A DNA stretch of 64,000 nt from Cycas panzhihuaensis (Eukaryota > Cycadophyta). Below are positions 44,454 to 55,169 of the stretch, piece by piece. Under the pieces are notes generated by a model. That model was given only the letters and a program-made list of their open reading frames with translations. It had not been told where the DNA came from and did no database searches. Location of the stretch: the NCBI GenBank assembly GCA_023213395.1, contig CM041465.1:111049741-111113740 (forward strand). The letters run 5' to 3'. The position numbers were made by a program, and so were the translations under genes. How positions within the stretch are numbered: the first letter of the stretch is position 1; each line of letters starts with the position of its first letter.

Positions 44454-46942
44454 TAGAAGCATGTCTCTGTGGGTCCCTAAGTATAGGGATATTAAGCCTA
44501 CACTATCACTATCTTAGGGGCTCAAAGGTCCTTGAGGGAAATAGGATAGGTCACCAACAAAAGGCATCCATGCATCATAACATAGGTTTAGATACCCATA
44601 AATAGCACATAAGACTCTCCCTTTTGGTAGGTACCTTCTTAGATTCAAGTTAGGCAAAAGCATCCCTAGCTTGCCAAGTAGCCTAAGGAAGGACTCTCCT
44701 ATCCTAATAGGTGAAGGAAGGAGAGGGATAATCAAAGCCCTTTTCTTAGAAAAAAGGGAAAAAGGGAGGGAATCCCTAATAGGATAGGGACCTACAGAAT
44801 AAGAGAGAAATGGTGAGTAGAAGAATGTAAGAGTGGTTTAGTGCACAAAAACTGAATCCCAAAAGGAGTAAGACTAATGGTATATCTTGCCAATGGTTAC
44901 CTAAAGGAAAGCCTCTAGGGTTTAGATAAAATAAAATAAGTGGACTAAGTATATTAAGGGTTTGGATAGTATCTTAGTTCTTATTCAAAGGTGGTATAAA
45001 GATGCAAATATTAATGCCAAGCAAATGAAAAAGAACACTCTCTTTTCCTTCTCTCTCTTTTATCTTTGCTAATAAGATAAGAAGAATTAAATAAAAGGAG
45101 AGCATAGGAGCAAAGAAGAAGGGTATAGATGGCTTATGCAACTTGTTTTAAAAATATAGGAAAGAGAGATGACTACTAAAAGTTTCAAGTTCTCTTTTTG
45201 TTCCTTCCCTTATGTATGCAAAGTGAATGTAAGAGGAGGATGTGATAAGGAAGAGAACCCTTTCTATCACTTTCTTTTTAGGGGAAAAATGAGAGGTACA
45301 CTAACCCAAACTATCCTTTTTCATGCTCATGTAAAAGAAGAAAGGGGATCAATATTAATGCACACCAATATAATGGTCAAGAAAGCAAATATGAATGAAT
45401 TTCCTTTTCACTTTTCTTTTGAATGAATAAAAAATGAATGATTGCAAGCAATATATGAATGTAACCTACTTCCTTTTTAGAAAAGGGGAAGGAAAAGGAC
45501 AAGGAAGGAGAGGTAGGTAAGAGAAGGTGTACTTGGAAACAAGCTATCTAATGGAGTGCCTCTTCTTCCCTTCGTTGCTTTCCCTTTGTTAGTCACCTTG
45601 CACTCCATGCCGTGGTTTGCATTATGGACAAAACTATAGATGGGGCACTGTTACCTTCCCCAAAATGTATTACCAAAAAGAATGAACAACTTCAATGGAA
45701 AGTTTCAAGGAAAATAAATCAAAATGAAATGCACGTGCCTTCTAATATGATCCTTACTTACTTGAAGTAGGCAGAGTCACTTTGTAAACCAACCTCTTTT
45801 AATAAGTGATAGCATACATGTACGTATACATATGGATGTATGTATATGTATATGTACTTATCAAAAGAAATCTAAACTTGCCTAATATTTTAAAGGAAAG
45901 AAATACTATACCTTTTAATATTTCCCAGTATATACTTAAATGTTTCTAAATAATACTTAAGGGAAAGGGGGGTTTTAAGGGTGTGAAAAAGGAGAGCCTC
46001 AAAATGGCTAGTTCCTCCAAATAAGACACCTCCACATGCTCAAGTACTCCATGAAAATAAGTTAGGAGAGGGTTTGTAACTCCAAATAAATAAGGATGAT
46101 GCAACTTATAAGAATCAAAAGTTCTAAATACTGCAAAAAGTGTAAATGCTGTAAAAGTTACAATTTTACAACTTTTGTAAGATTTATAAGGAGAATGGGA
46201 ATCTCATGAAATAATAAGATGTACAAAGGAATTTGCTACTAAATGATGTTCATAAGAGCTAGTTGCAGGTATTACAAGGGACTACAAATGCTATAATCAA
46301 TGGACTCCATCACCCAAGGAGTTTCTTCATTTGTAGGGTGGATATAGAGTAGGAAGGTAAAGAGAGGTAGGGGATTTCCCCAGAGGATATGGCTATGAGG
46401 GTCAAAACCCTAGTCGTGGACTCCTCTTCTCCCTCTCAAAGGGTTCCCACAATCCACCTACTTACGTCCCAAGAAGAAACTAAGAGGTTTTGAGGTGCAA
46501 ACAGAGGGGAAGGACGTGTTTACCTTCCTTTAGATGGCTGAAAGAGATTAAGATGCATGTAAAACTTATAAATAAATAGAAGTATTCACCAAATATATTT
46601 TCCAAAAAGGAAGAATAGTAGGAATAAACCTAAAACAACCACTAAAAGCTAAAATAAGATGGATGTTACCTCATACATCAATGGAAAGACAAGGATCCCT
46701 CTTATTAGGTGGAGAATAGATCCTCTTAGAGGCAAAAATGGGAGTGAAAACCCTACAAAACTTGTTGGAGTGAGTACCTTTGAAGGGAGACCTACTAGAA
46801 AAGAGCTAGTAGAGACCTATAGTTTAGGGTTTTATCCTAAGAGAAGAGGAAGATAGAAGGAGAGAGTAGAAAGTATAGGTAGGAGGCATTTTTCCTTTCA
46901 TAAGAGAGCCAAGACAGGTATAATGGATTTGAAATTAGGTTT

Positions 46943-47590
46943 TATTAAGTAATGTGACAACAATGGTTTAGAGGCTAAAATTTTAATAGGTTAGCAGCAC
47001 GGCTTCCCTCCCAAACCTTCCTCAGGGGGTTCCAAGGTGGGTGGGATCCCCCCTAGGCCAGGGGGTGTGGGGGACGTGGAATGCCCCCTGCAAAGAGGGG
47101 GTTCAGGGGTGATAGCCCTCAACCTAAAAATCTAGCACTGGAAAGTATATTAAATTGTAAAGAGAATTAGGGTCATTCACTTAAAATACCCTAGATTCTA
47201 TGGTCAAGATTTGTGCCATGTATGACTTTCTCATATAGCCTGATTTAGGGTATTTTTCATCATGTTGATAGTGTTCAATATACTATGAGGAGTTGTGCAG
47301 CTAGTTGTTATTACTATGAGCACTTTGTTATAGATTATATACATTTTCTCCATTCTTTGACAATAAAGATTGATACCTTTCCTATGTGGATGTTTCCCTA
47401 GCACACTTCTAGGGTGTTACCATGTTATATTGGGTGTATATATGATGCTTGAATTTCTTGTTCATTTTATTGTTTTATCTCTGGTTTAAGAACTTGCATG
47501 TTAAATTTTAGTTTCAATTCCTGTAACTAGTTACAAGAATAGTTTAGATCTTGGTGGTAGTTTAAGGGTTATGACCTTGTCTTCTCAGCA
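46943..47590 (+). mobile_element. 5' LTR of B2
   Basis: Starts TATTAAGTAATGTGACAAC (B1: TGTTGGGTATTGTGACAAC) and ends TTCTCAGCA. GC-rich stretch at about 47030-47115. Confidence 0.9.
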
Positions 47591-47592
47591 AG

Positions 47593-47605
47593 TGGTATCA
47601 GAGCC
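47593..47605 (+). other. Primer-binding site of B2
   Basis: TGGTATCAGAGCC, exact initiator tRNA-Met form, two bases after the LTR. Confidence 0.95.
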
Positions 47606-47662
47606 ACTTTAATTTTTGTAGTGAGTTTATAAAGGTTTTGGTGTCATCTTTTTCTATACCAA

Positions 47663-48420
47663 ATGGTGAAACTGGCAAGTGTAAAGTTTGAGGTGGAGAA
47701 ATTCAATGGCAAGAATAACTTCGAGTTGTGGAAGTTGAAAGTGTATGATGTTCTTGTACAATAAGGTTTGTATAGAGATCTTACATACAAAATCAAGAAA
47801 CTTATAGGGATGGACAATGATAAATTTGATGATCTAGATAAAAAGGATCTTAGCACAATATGATTGTGCTTGCCAAATGAAGTTCTATTTAACATCACAG
47901 GGGAGCATATAGTAGTAGGATTATGGACCCAGTTGGAAGGCCTGTATATGACTAAATTAGTGATGAATCAAATCTACTTAAAGAGGCAGTTGTACTCATT
48001 ATGAATGAAGGAAGGTACAAAAATTGTTGACTATTTAAATATTTTCAATACTCTTATTTGTCAGTTCTTTAATATTGATGTCAAATTTGAGGATGAGAAC
48101 AAGGCTACTACCTTGTTATGTTCATTACTAGAATCCCAGGATAATATTGTCATCTCAATTAGTTTTAACATTACAGATGAATTAGAATATGATTATGTTA
48201 TGAGTGCTTTGTTGATGGAAGAAGTGCAGAGGAAGTCTAGTCTTGAAACCTCTAGACTAGAAGCTATGATAGCAAGGGGTAAAATATTTGATAGAGGACA
48301 AAGCTCCAAGGATACATCGAGGTTAAAGTTAAAAGGCAATAAAAGTAAGCTCAGGTGCTGGCACTATAATAAGACCAATCACCTGAAGAAGGATTACTAC
48401 AAAAGGAAGGAGTTCTAGAA
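47663..48420 (+). pseudogene. Gag of copia B2
   Basis: Start ATG at 47663; codon 34 is TAA (47762-47764), the same codon that is TAG in B1. Blocks: VEKFNGKNNFELWKLK, DDLDKKDLSTI, LPNEVLFNITGEH, LYMTKLVMNQIYLKRQLYS, then the open frame 48005-48418 with GTKIVDYLNIFNTLICQF, SLLESQDNIVISISFN and the zinc knuckle CWHYNKTNHLKKDYYKR (first Cys kept, two of the expected cysteines changed to Tyr). Confidence 0.92.
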
Positions 48421-49990
48421 AAAGGAAGATCCTCCCAAGGAGGCTAATTAGGTGGAGTCAAATCAAGGTATAGATGATGATGTCTTGGTTGCTTATAATG
48501 TTTCCCATTATCACCATGACTAGTTATTAGATTTAGGTGCTTCACACCACATGTGTCCATAGAAGAGTTAGTTCCATCATACTAACCTCTTGATGGTGGT
48601 GATGTGCTTATGGGAAATGAAGTTTCTTATAGGATAGTGGGTATTGGTAGCATCAGAATTAAGATGTTTAATAGTGTAATGAGAAAATTAACTGAGGTTA
48701 GACATGTACTTGATTTGAAAAGAAATCTGATTTCCTTGGATAAACTAGATTCATGTGGTTATAAGTATACATGTCATGAAGGAGAATTAAAGGTGTCAAA
48801 GGGCATGTTGGTTGTTATGAAAGCCTTAAAGCAAGGAAACCTTTATATTTTAGTGGGGAGTATAGATGTTAGCCATGCAGCTATAACATCAAAGACTACA
48901 CAAGATCCAGCTTAGTTATGGCATCAGAGACTTAGGCACATAAGTGAGAGAGGACTTAAGGTACTGATAAACTATAAGTTACTTCCTAACTTACAACTTT
49001 CACATTTGGTTTTCTGTAAACATTGTATTTTTGGAAAGTAGTGTAGACTTAGGTTTAAAGTAGGGAGTCACACTAATAAAGGTGGTTTGGATTACATACA
49101 TTTAGATGTGTGGGGACCATCCCGTATAATATCTTATGGAGGATCATTATACTTTATCACATTTATAGATGATTACTCTAGAAATGTATGGGTCTATTTT
49201 TTGAAAAGGAAATTTAAAATTTTTAGTGTGTTTAAGTAGTTAAAGGCTCTAGTTGAGAATGAAACTGGTAAGTCAATCAAATATTTAAGAACTAATAATA
49301 GAGGTGAGTTCAACTCCTTGGAGTTTGAGAACTATTGTAGAGAAGCTGTGATTAAAAGGTACAAGACCACTAGCTATATTCCACATCAAAATGGCATAGT
49401 TGAATACATGAATAAGACACTCTTGGAAAGAGCAAGAAGCATGCTAGGTAATGCAGGAGTAGAGCAGGACTTATGGGCAAAAGATATTCAAATAGATTGT
49501 TATCTAGTAAATAGGTCATCATCACTTACAATAGATTGTAAGATTCCTGAAGAGGTATAGGATAGATATCCATATGACTATTCAAATTTGAAAGCTTTTG
49601 GTTTTGATGCTTATGCCTTGACTAATAAGAGCAAACATTGAAAGGTAGACCTAAAATCCAAAAGATGTATCTTTGTCGGTTATAGTGATAAAGATGGTGT
49701 AAAGGGATACAAGTTATGGGATCCTACTACCCATGAAATCACCATTAATAGAGATGTTGTATTTGATGAATCTCCCCTTCTAAAATCAGACAGTATAGAA
49801 GTTGAAGTAAAATAAGAGTATAAAGTTGAACATCAATAGGTCAAGTTTGAAACTTAGCCATCTTTGGAATTAGAAGAGTACGAAGGTCTTTCTGAAGATG
49901 AATCTACAGTAGATTTACAAGAGTATGTGGACACTCCTCTACCAACAATTAGAAGATCTACATGAGTTAGTCATCCACTTGACAGATACA
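48421..49990 (+). pseudogene. Protease and integrase of copia B2
   Basis: The protease site reads LLDLGASHHMCP after a W-to-stop change (near 48520-48555). The frame 48604-48915 carries VLMGNEVSYRIVGIGSIRIKM and NLISLDKLDS. Integrase: RLRHISERGLKVL, CKHCIFGK, FITFIDDYSRNVWVYF, LRTNNRGEF (D changed to N), ENYCREAVIKRYKTTSYIPHQNGIVEYMNKTL and a FVGYSDKDGVKGYKLWDP segment. At least eight stops, most at Gln or Trp codons of B1. Confidence 0.9.
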
Positions 49991-51588
49991 ACCCTTCTAC
50001 TTCTATTGCTTTAGTCTCTAATGATGGTGAGCCTACATGTTACCAAGAAGTAGTAGATGATATCCATAGTGAGAAGTAGAAGAGGGCTATATAGGAAGAG
50101 ATAGATGCTTTGAAGAAAAATAATTCATAGGACTTGGTAGAACTTCTACATAGAAGGAAGACTATTGGTTGTAGGTGGGTTTTTAAGATGAAAAGAGATG
50201 TTGATGGAAAGGTTGATAAATATAGGGGAAGGCTGGTGGCTAAAGGCTTTGTACAGAAAGTAGGTATTGACTTTCATGAGATCTTTTCACTAGTTTTCAA
50301 ACTTGTTTCAATTTGAGTGATATTAGCATTGGTAGCTTCTCTTAATTTGGAGTTGAAGTAGTTAGATATAGAAACATCTTTTCTACATGGAGATTTAGAT
50401 GAGGAGATCTATATGGATCAACCAGAAGGGTTTGTATAGGATGGCAGAAAAAGACTTGTTTATAAGCTCAGGAAATCATTGTATCGCATCAAGTAATCAC
50501 CTATGCAGGGGTACAAGAAGTCTGATGCCTTCATGGAAAACCAAAATTTTAAAAGAAGTAAGTATGATCATTGTGTTTACTTTAAATTTATGGACAATAG
50601 CTTATTCATTATCTTGGTACTATATGTTGATGTAATGCTTATTTCAAGCAATAACATGGAAGAAATTAATAAGTTAAAGGCTCAATTAGCTAGGACTTTT
50701 TATATGAAGGATCTAGGAGCTAAAAAATAAATCTTAGGTATGGAGATACATAGAGATAGGAAAAATGCTAAGCTATAGTCATCATAGTAGAAATATGTGG
50801 AGAAAGTGCTAACCATGTTTGGTATGGTAAATGTGAAACCAATGAGTATCCCATTGGCTTCCCATTTCAAGCTTTTTTTTAGTATGAGTCCTAGTAATGA
50901 AGAAGAAAAGATTTATATATCTCGTGTGACTTATGCCAGTGCAGTAGGAGGTTTGATGTATGCCATAGTATGTACAAGACCTGACATTTCACATGCAGTT
51001 GGTGTAGTTAGCAGGTTTATGACAAATCTAGGAAAGGAACATTGGGCAACAGTAAAATGAATGCTTCGATATTTGAGAGGAACAAGTGATTATTATATCA
51101 TCTTTAGAGGTACAGGTAATCTGGTTTGTGGATATATTGATTCAAACTTTGTAGGAGATTTAGATAAGAGAAGGTCTACTTCAAGTGATATATTCACTCT
51201 TACAAATTCTCTAGTTAATTAGATGTTAAAATTAGAGAGCACAATTGCATTATTGACTACAGAAGCTAAATATGTTGCTATAGTACATGCTTGAAAAGAA
51301 GCAATTTAGTTACAGGGTCTATTGGTTGAGCTTGGAAGGAAAGAGGAAAAGGTAAATGCATTTTGTGACAGTCAAAGTGATATTTACCTAGTTAAGAATC
51401 TAGCTTATCATAGCAGAACAAAGTATATTGCTCTTAAGTACTATTTTGTTAGACAGGTTGTGGAAGCAAGTGGAGTGGAACTTGAGAAGGTTAACATAAA
51501 ACATAATTGTGCTAATATGTTCACAAAACCAGTACTATTAGAGAAGTTCAAATGGTGTTTGACTTCTCTTGGCTTGCAAAAAAGGTGA
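49991..51588 (+). pseudogene. Reverse transcriptase and RNase H of copia B2
   Basis: Blocks: TIGCRWVFKMKRDVDGKVD, GRLVAKGFVQKVGIDFHEIFS, the catalytic box as VLYVDVMLIS near 50620-50640 (second Asp changed to Val), AQLARTFYMKDLGA, EKVLTMFGMVNVKPMSIP, LMYAIVCTRPDISHAVGV, and RNase H with FCDSQSDIYLVKNLAYHS and the ending NMFTKPVLLEKFKWCLTSL at 51588. Stops replace Gln in ELK*LDI, GFV*DGRK and IK*SP compared with B1. Complete in length, not functional. Confidence 0.92.
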
Positions 51589-51636
51589 TGAAGGGCCTAG
51601 GAAAGGTACCAAGTAAATTGTTGTCAATGTGGAGAT

Positions 51637-52267
51637 TCTTAGGTAATATGACAATAATGGTTTGGAGGCTAAAATTTTAATAAGTTGGTTGGGCGGCTTC
51701 CCCCCCAAATCTTCTTCAAGTGGTTCTAAGGAGCCCCTTAGCAGTGGGGGGCATGGAACACCCCCCATAAAGAGGGGGTTCAAGGGTGATAGTCCTTGAC
51801 CCAAAAATCTAATACTAGAAAGTATATTAAATTATAAAGAGAATCAGGGTCATTCACCCAAAATACCCTAGATTCTATAGTCAAGATTTATGCCTTGTAT
51901 GACTCTCTCATGTAGCCTAATTTACGGCATTTTTTATCATGTTCATAGTGTTCAATGTACTGTGAGGAGTTGGGTAGTTGGTTATTATTGATATAATCAC
52001 TCTGCTATAGATTATGTATATTTTCTCCATTCTTTGATAATAAAGTTTGATTCCTTTCTTGTGTGGATATTTCCCTAACACACTGCTAGGGTTTTACCAT
52101 GTCATATCAGGTGTATATATGATTCTTAGCTTTCTTATTCATTTTATTATTTTATCTCTAGTTTAAGAACTTACATGTTAAATTTTATTTTCAATTCTTA
52201 TAACTAGTTAAAAGGATAGTTTAGATCTTAGTGGTAATTTAAGGGTTAGGACCTTATCTTCTCAACA
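51637..52267 (+). mobile_element. 3' LTR of B2
   Basis: Starts TCTTAGGTAATATGACAAT directly after a purine-rich TGTGGAGAT and ends TCTCAACA. 631 bp. Confidence 0.9.
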
Positions 52268-53001
52268 AGTTTTTATACCCAAATTAGGTCTACTGAGTAA
52301 TTAAGATTATCTCTAAGTAGGAAACAACATTGTGTCATGTGTTAGCTTCATAATAAATGTTAAACTAGTCATTGTTAGGCCATAGAAGTTAGTAGACAAT
52401 CACCTCATGGTAAACTTTGTAGTGCCACAAAGTTTGTCGTGGTACGATGAATATCATCACGATCCGAAAAAAATATAGGGAAAAATAAAAGGGAGGCCTA
52501 GGGGTCCCCAAAAATAAGGGTCCTAGGGCATAATGAAGTGGTATGATGGACTGGTAAGGCATCTAGAAGACTTCTAGGGATCGATGGGACCCCAATAAAT
52601 AAGAAGAGAATAATAATAAAGGCCCCAACAAGGGATAAATGGCATATGTAAGGGTGATCAGGCCTAAAATGAGGTGTTAGGGATCATGACCAATGCCAAT
52701 AGTAATCAAAAGTAGGATACGAGGGACCATTAGTACTTGAAAGTGTTAAAGAGGTGTCATGAGGGGTTGTGTAATGCCATCAGATGATGGTCCTCAGTCA
52801 TCATAGGTTGAACCATAGTCATAGGCATAAAAAGGGGTAGGCAAGCAAAGCATCTCAACCATGCATATAACAATGCCACATAGAATATATCTACTAAACA
52901 TCTCATTACATCCTAAAGTAAATGAAGAGCAAGGTTGGAGATATATACCTATACCTACCTAAGAGGCATCATCCATGTCTATTCCTAGTAGTTGAGAAAC
53001 A

Positions 53002-53495
53002 CTGCCCCCTTAGCAGTAAAGCCTTATTGCTTAGAATCATCTAGTGATGGTGAATGATATTAACACAAAAGGATTAGTATCATCTACTAATGGAAAAATT
53101 ATCATCGTCTGAGGGGAGTGGTAGGTGTCATGGAAAATCACGTGGACAAGGGGGGAGAAGGAGGTGCATAGGGGCTACCTATGTAGTACCCAATAATCTG
53201 GTATGAAAGGATGAGGGGATGAAGGGATTGTTCCCATCACACCTATATAAGATGAGTGATGTGTAAGGTTATGAGCATAATTAATAAGGAAATATGAGTA
53301 AAATATATATACAAAATCAAAGTGCAAGGGCCTCATGCCACAAATGGTATGGACATTGAGTGAAAAAATAAACTTGGTGGTTACTATAGTTTAACCTTAT
53401 TAGTGGCCTATTTTAGGAGGTACGAAGGGATCGTAATGGAACAAAGGATGATCCTAGATCTTAGGCAATCAAGTGACCTTCTAGGATACCTAGGA
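53002..53495 (-). mobile_element. 3' internal fragment of a second D unit
   Basis: Begins with the polypurine tract (CTGCCCCCTTAG on the plus strand) and matches 26625-27125 of D, including 'tagtttaacctta/ctcattagtggcc'. It ends abruptly near 53495 before the aRNH. The remainder of this second unit is deleted. Confidence 0.8.
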
Positions 53496-53875
53496 TGGGC
53501 GATCGGGCCTAAATGGCATATGCAAGGGTGATCAGGCCTAAAATGATGTGTTAAGGATCATGACCAATACTAATAGTGATCAAAAGTGGGTTATAGAGGC
53601 CTATGAGTACCCAAAAGTGCTAAAGAGATGCCATGAGAGGCTATGTAATACCATAGGACAATGGTCTTAAGTTGTCATAGGCTGAACCATAGTCACAAGC
53701 ATAAGAAAGGGTAAGCAAACGAAGCATTTCAACCATGCATGCAATTATGCCACACAGAATGTATCTACTAAACATCTTATTATTTCTTGAAGTAAACGAG
53801 GAGTAAGGTTGGAGATATATACATGTGCCTACCTAAGAGGTGTCATCCATATCCATTCTTAGTACCTGGGAAACA
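53496..53875 (-). mobile_element. Partial outer LTR of the second D unit
   Basis: About 380 bp matching the last part of the D LTR (52620-53001), ending GGGAAACA at 53875. The next bases TGATC resume B3 at the residue after its break at 18060. Confidence 0.85.
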
Positions 53876-54393
53876 TGATCAACCAGAAAGGTTTATTCAG
53901 GATGGTAGGAAAAGACCTATTTGTAGACTTAGGAAATCATTATATGGCTTGAAGTAATCACTTAGGCAATGGTACAAGAAGTTCAATACCTTTATAGAGA
54001 GCCAAACTTTTAAAAGAAATGAGTATAATTATTATGTTTACTTTAAATTCTTAGATAATACCTTATTCATTATCTTAGTATTCTATGTTGATGACATACT
54101 AATTGTAAGTAAGAGTATGGCAAAAATCAATAAGTGAAAGGCTCAACTGGCTAGGACTTTTGATATAAAGGATTTAGGAGCTATAAAACAAATCTTAGGC
54201 ATGGAGATATATAGAGATAAGAAAAGTGGTAAGATATGGTTATTAAAGTAGAAATATAGGAGGAGGTACTAACCAAATTTGATATGGAAAATATGAAACC
54301 AATTAGTATCTCGTTAGGTTCCCATTTTAAGCTTTCTTCGAGTATGAGACCTAATAGTAAAGAAAAAAAATAGTATATATACCATGTATCTTA
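53876..54393 (+). pseudogene. Reverse transcriptase end part of copia B3
   Basis: Continues from 18060: DQPERFIQDGRKRPICRLRKSLYGLK, FIESQTFKRNEYNYYVYFKF, the catalytic VFYVDDILIVS at about 54080-54100 (Asp pair kept), AQLARTFDIKDLGAIKQILGMEIYRDKKSGKIW, then a damaged FDMENMKPISI segment up to the equivalent of B1 KAYMSRVPYA. It is cut at 54393 where A2 begins. The RNase H and 3' LTR of B3 are not found in the window. Confidence 0.9.
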
Positions 54394-54704
54394 TGAAAGA
54401 AGGATGGATATAGGGAATGAATCACTCACATGCATACAATGGTAATGGAGAATGAAGAAGAGATGAAAATAAGATATAAGAATAAAGCTTAGGTAAAAAT
54501 AAATAATAACTCTTTCCTTGAGATTTCAACTTTTATTATTGAGGGTGAGCATTAGGGTTAAGGTTTTCCCACCTAATGACATGAACCTAAAATTACATCT
54601 AAATGTATGTAAAGCACATTTTATTAAGAGACTAATGCTAATAATATACCCTAAGGTTACTTAATTAATTTATATAAATGTCCTTGATATATTAACCTCT
54701 TTCA
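54394..54704 (-). mobile_element. 3' LTR of A2
   Basis: 311 bp with TGAAAGAAGG at one end and CCTCTTTCA at the other, a short terminal inverted repeat with TG..CA ends. The flanking plus-strand ATCCCTCCTTAATGG is a polypurine tract on the minus strand (AAGGAGGGAT). It does not align convincingly with the A1 LTR. Confidence 0.7.
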
Positions 54705-55169
54705 ATCCCTCCTTAATGGTGGAAGGTCATTTTAATAAAATTTATTCTATGAGGTTTTTATTTGAGCCTTATTATTATATTGAAATTCTAAATGACACTT
54801 TTGTAAGAAAACCCTCATGGGAAATAAAAACTCATAGAATTTTTAAGATCTATAGTTCCTTTCATAAATTAAAATGGCTAAGGTGGCTCTTGATGTAACA
54901 TGATAGCCAAGTAGCTTAAATATGTAGTTTGATCTGCTAAATCTCCATATATTGTTTAGTCATCCCGTATGCCCTTTCAAGTTTTTACAGGTTCTGATTT
55001 TTCAAAATTAGTATAACATTTATTCTTTTGTACCCATATAGGATTTTGATAAATAAGATAGATCAGAGAGTTACTCTTATTTTTCTACACCCACAAGGGG
55101 TTTTCACGAGTAGAATAGAGTATAATGATCCTGTTGCCATCTTCTTTGATTAGTTGAAAATAGAGGCCC
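54705..55169 (-). other. A2 3' untranslated stretch
   Basis: Polypurine tract (54705-54716) and about 450 bp with no supported gene before the RNase H end. The 60-codon plus-strand frame at 54716-54898 is antisense to the element and unsupported. Confidence 0.55.

Larger units (their letters stand above)
46943..52267 (+). mobile_element. Complete Ty1/copia element B2
   Basis: Same family as B1, opposite orientation. LTRs 46943-47590 (648 bp) and 51637-52267 (631 bp), near-duplication GGTTT (46938-46942) and AGTTT (52268-52272). Removing it rejoins the D LTR ('aattaggttt' with 'ttataccc'). Gag to RNase H spans 47663-51588 (3926 bp). LTR identity by eye is about 88%, lower than B1, so B2 is probably older than B1. 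Many Gln-to-stop changes. Inactive. Confidence 0.93.
18061..53001 (-). mobile_element. Giant Tat-type Ty3/gypsy retrotransposon D (with nested B1, F, B2)
   Basis: The two LTRs, 18061-26624 and 44454-53001, are about 3.22 kb each after removing B1 and B2. On the plus strand both end GAGAAACA followed by a reverse-complement polypurine tract (CCCCCTTAG), so the element reads leftwards and its LTR starts TGTTTCTC. Internal order from right to left: leader, gag, protease, linker, RT, RNase H, integrase (split by F), about 4 kb unexplained, aRNH, polypurine tract. Without nested elements it would be about 18 kb. It sits in the RT of B3. The outer duplication appears as AGATC (18056-18060) and TGATC (53876-53880), versus GGATC in B2. 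Confidence 0.85.
44454..53001 (-). mobile_element. 5' LTR of D, interrupted by B2
   Basis: 3218 bp after removing B2 and its duplication, aligning with the 3' LTR. It ends GAGAAACA at 53001, but instead of flanking DNA it is followed by the polypurine tract again and internal sequence, showing that it also served as an LTR of a second tandem unit. Confidence 0.82.
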
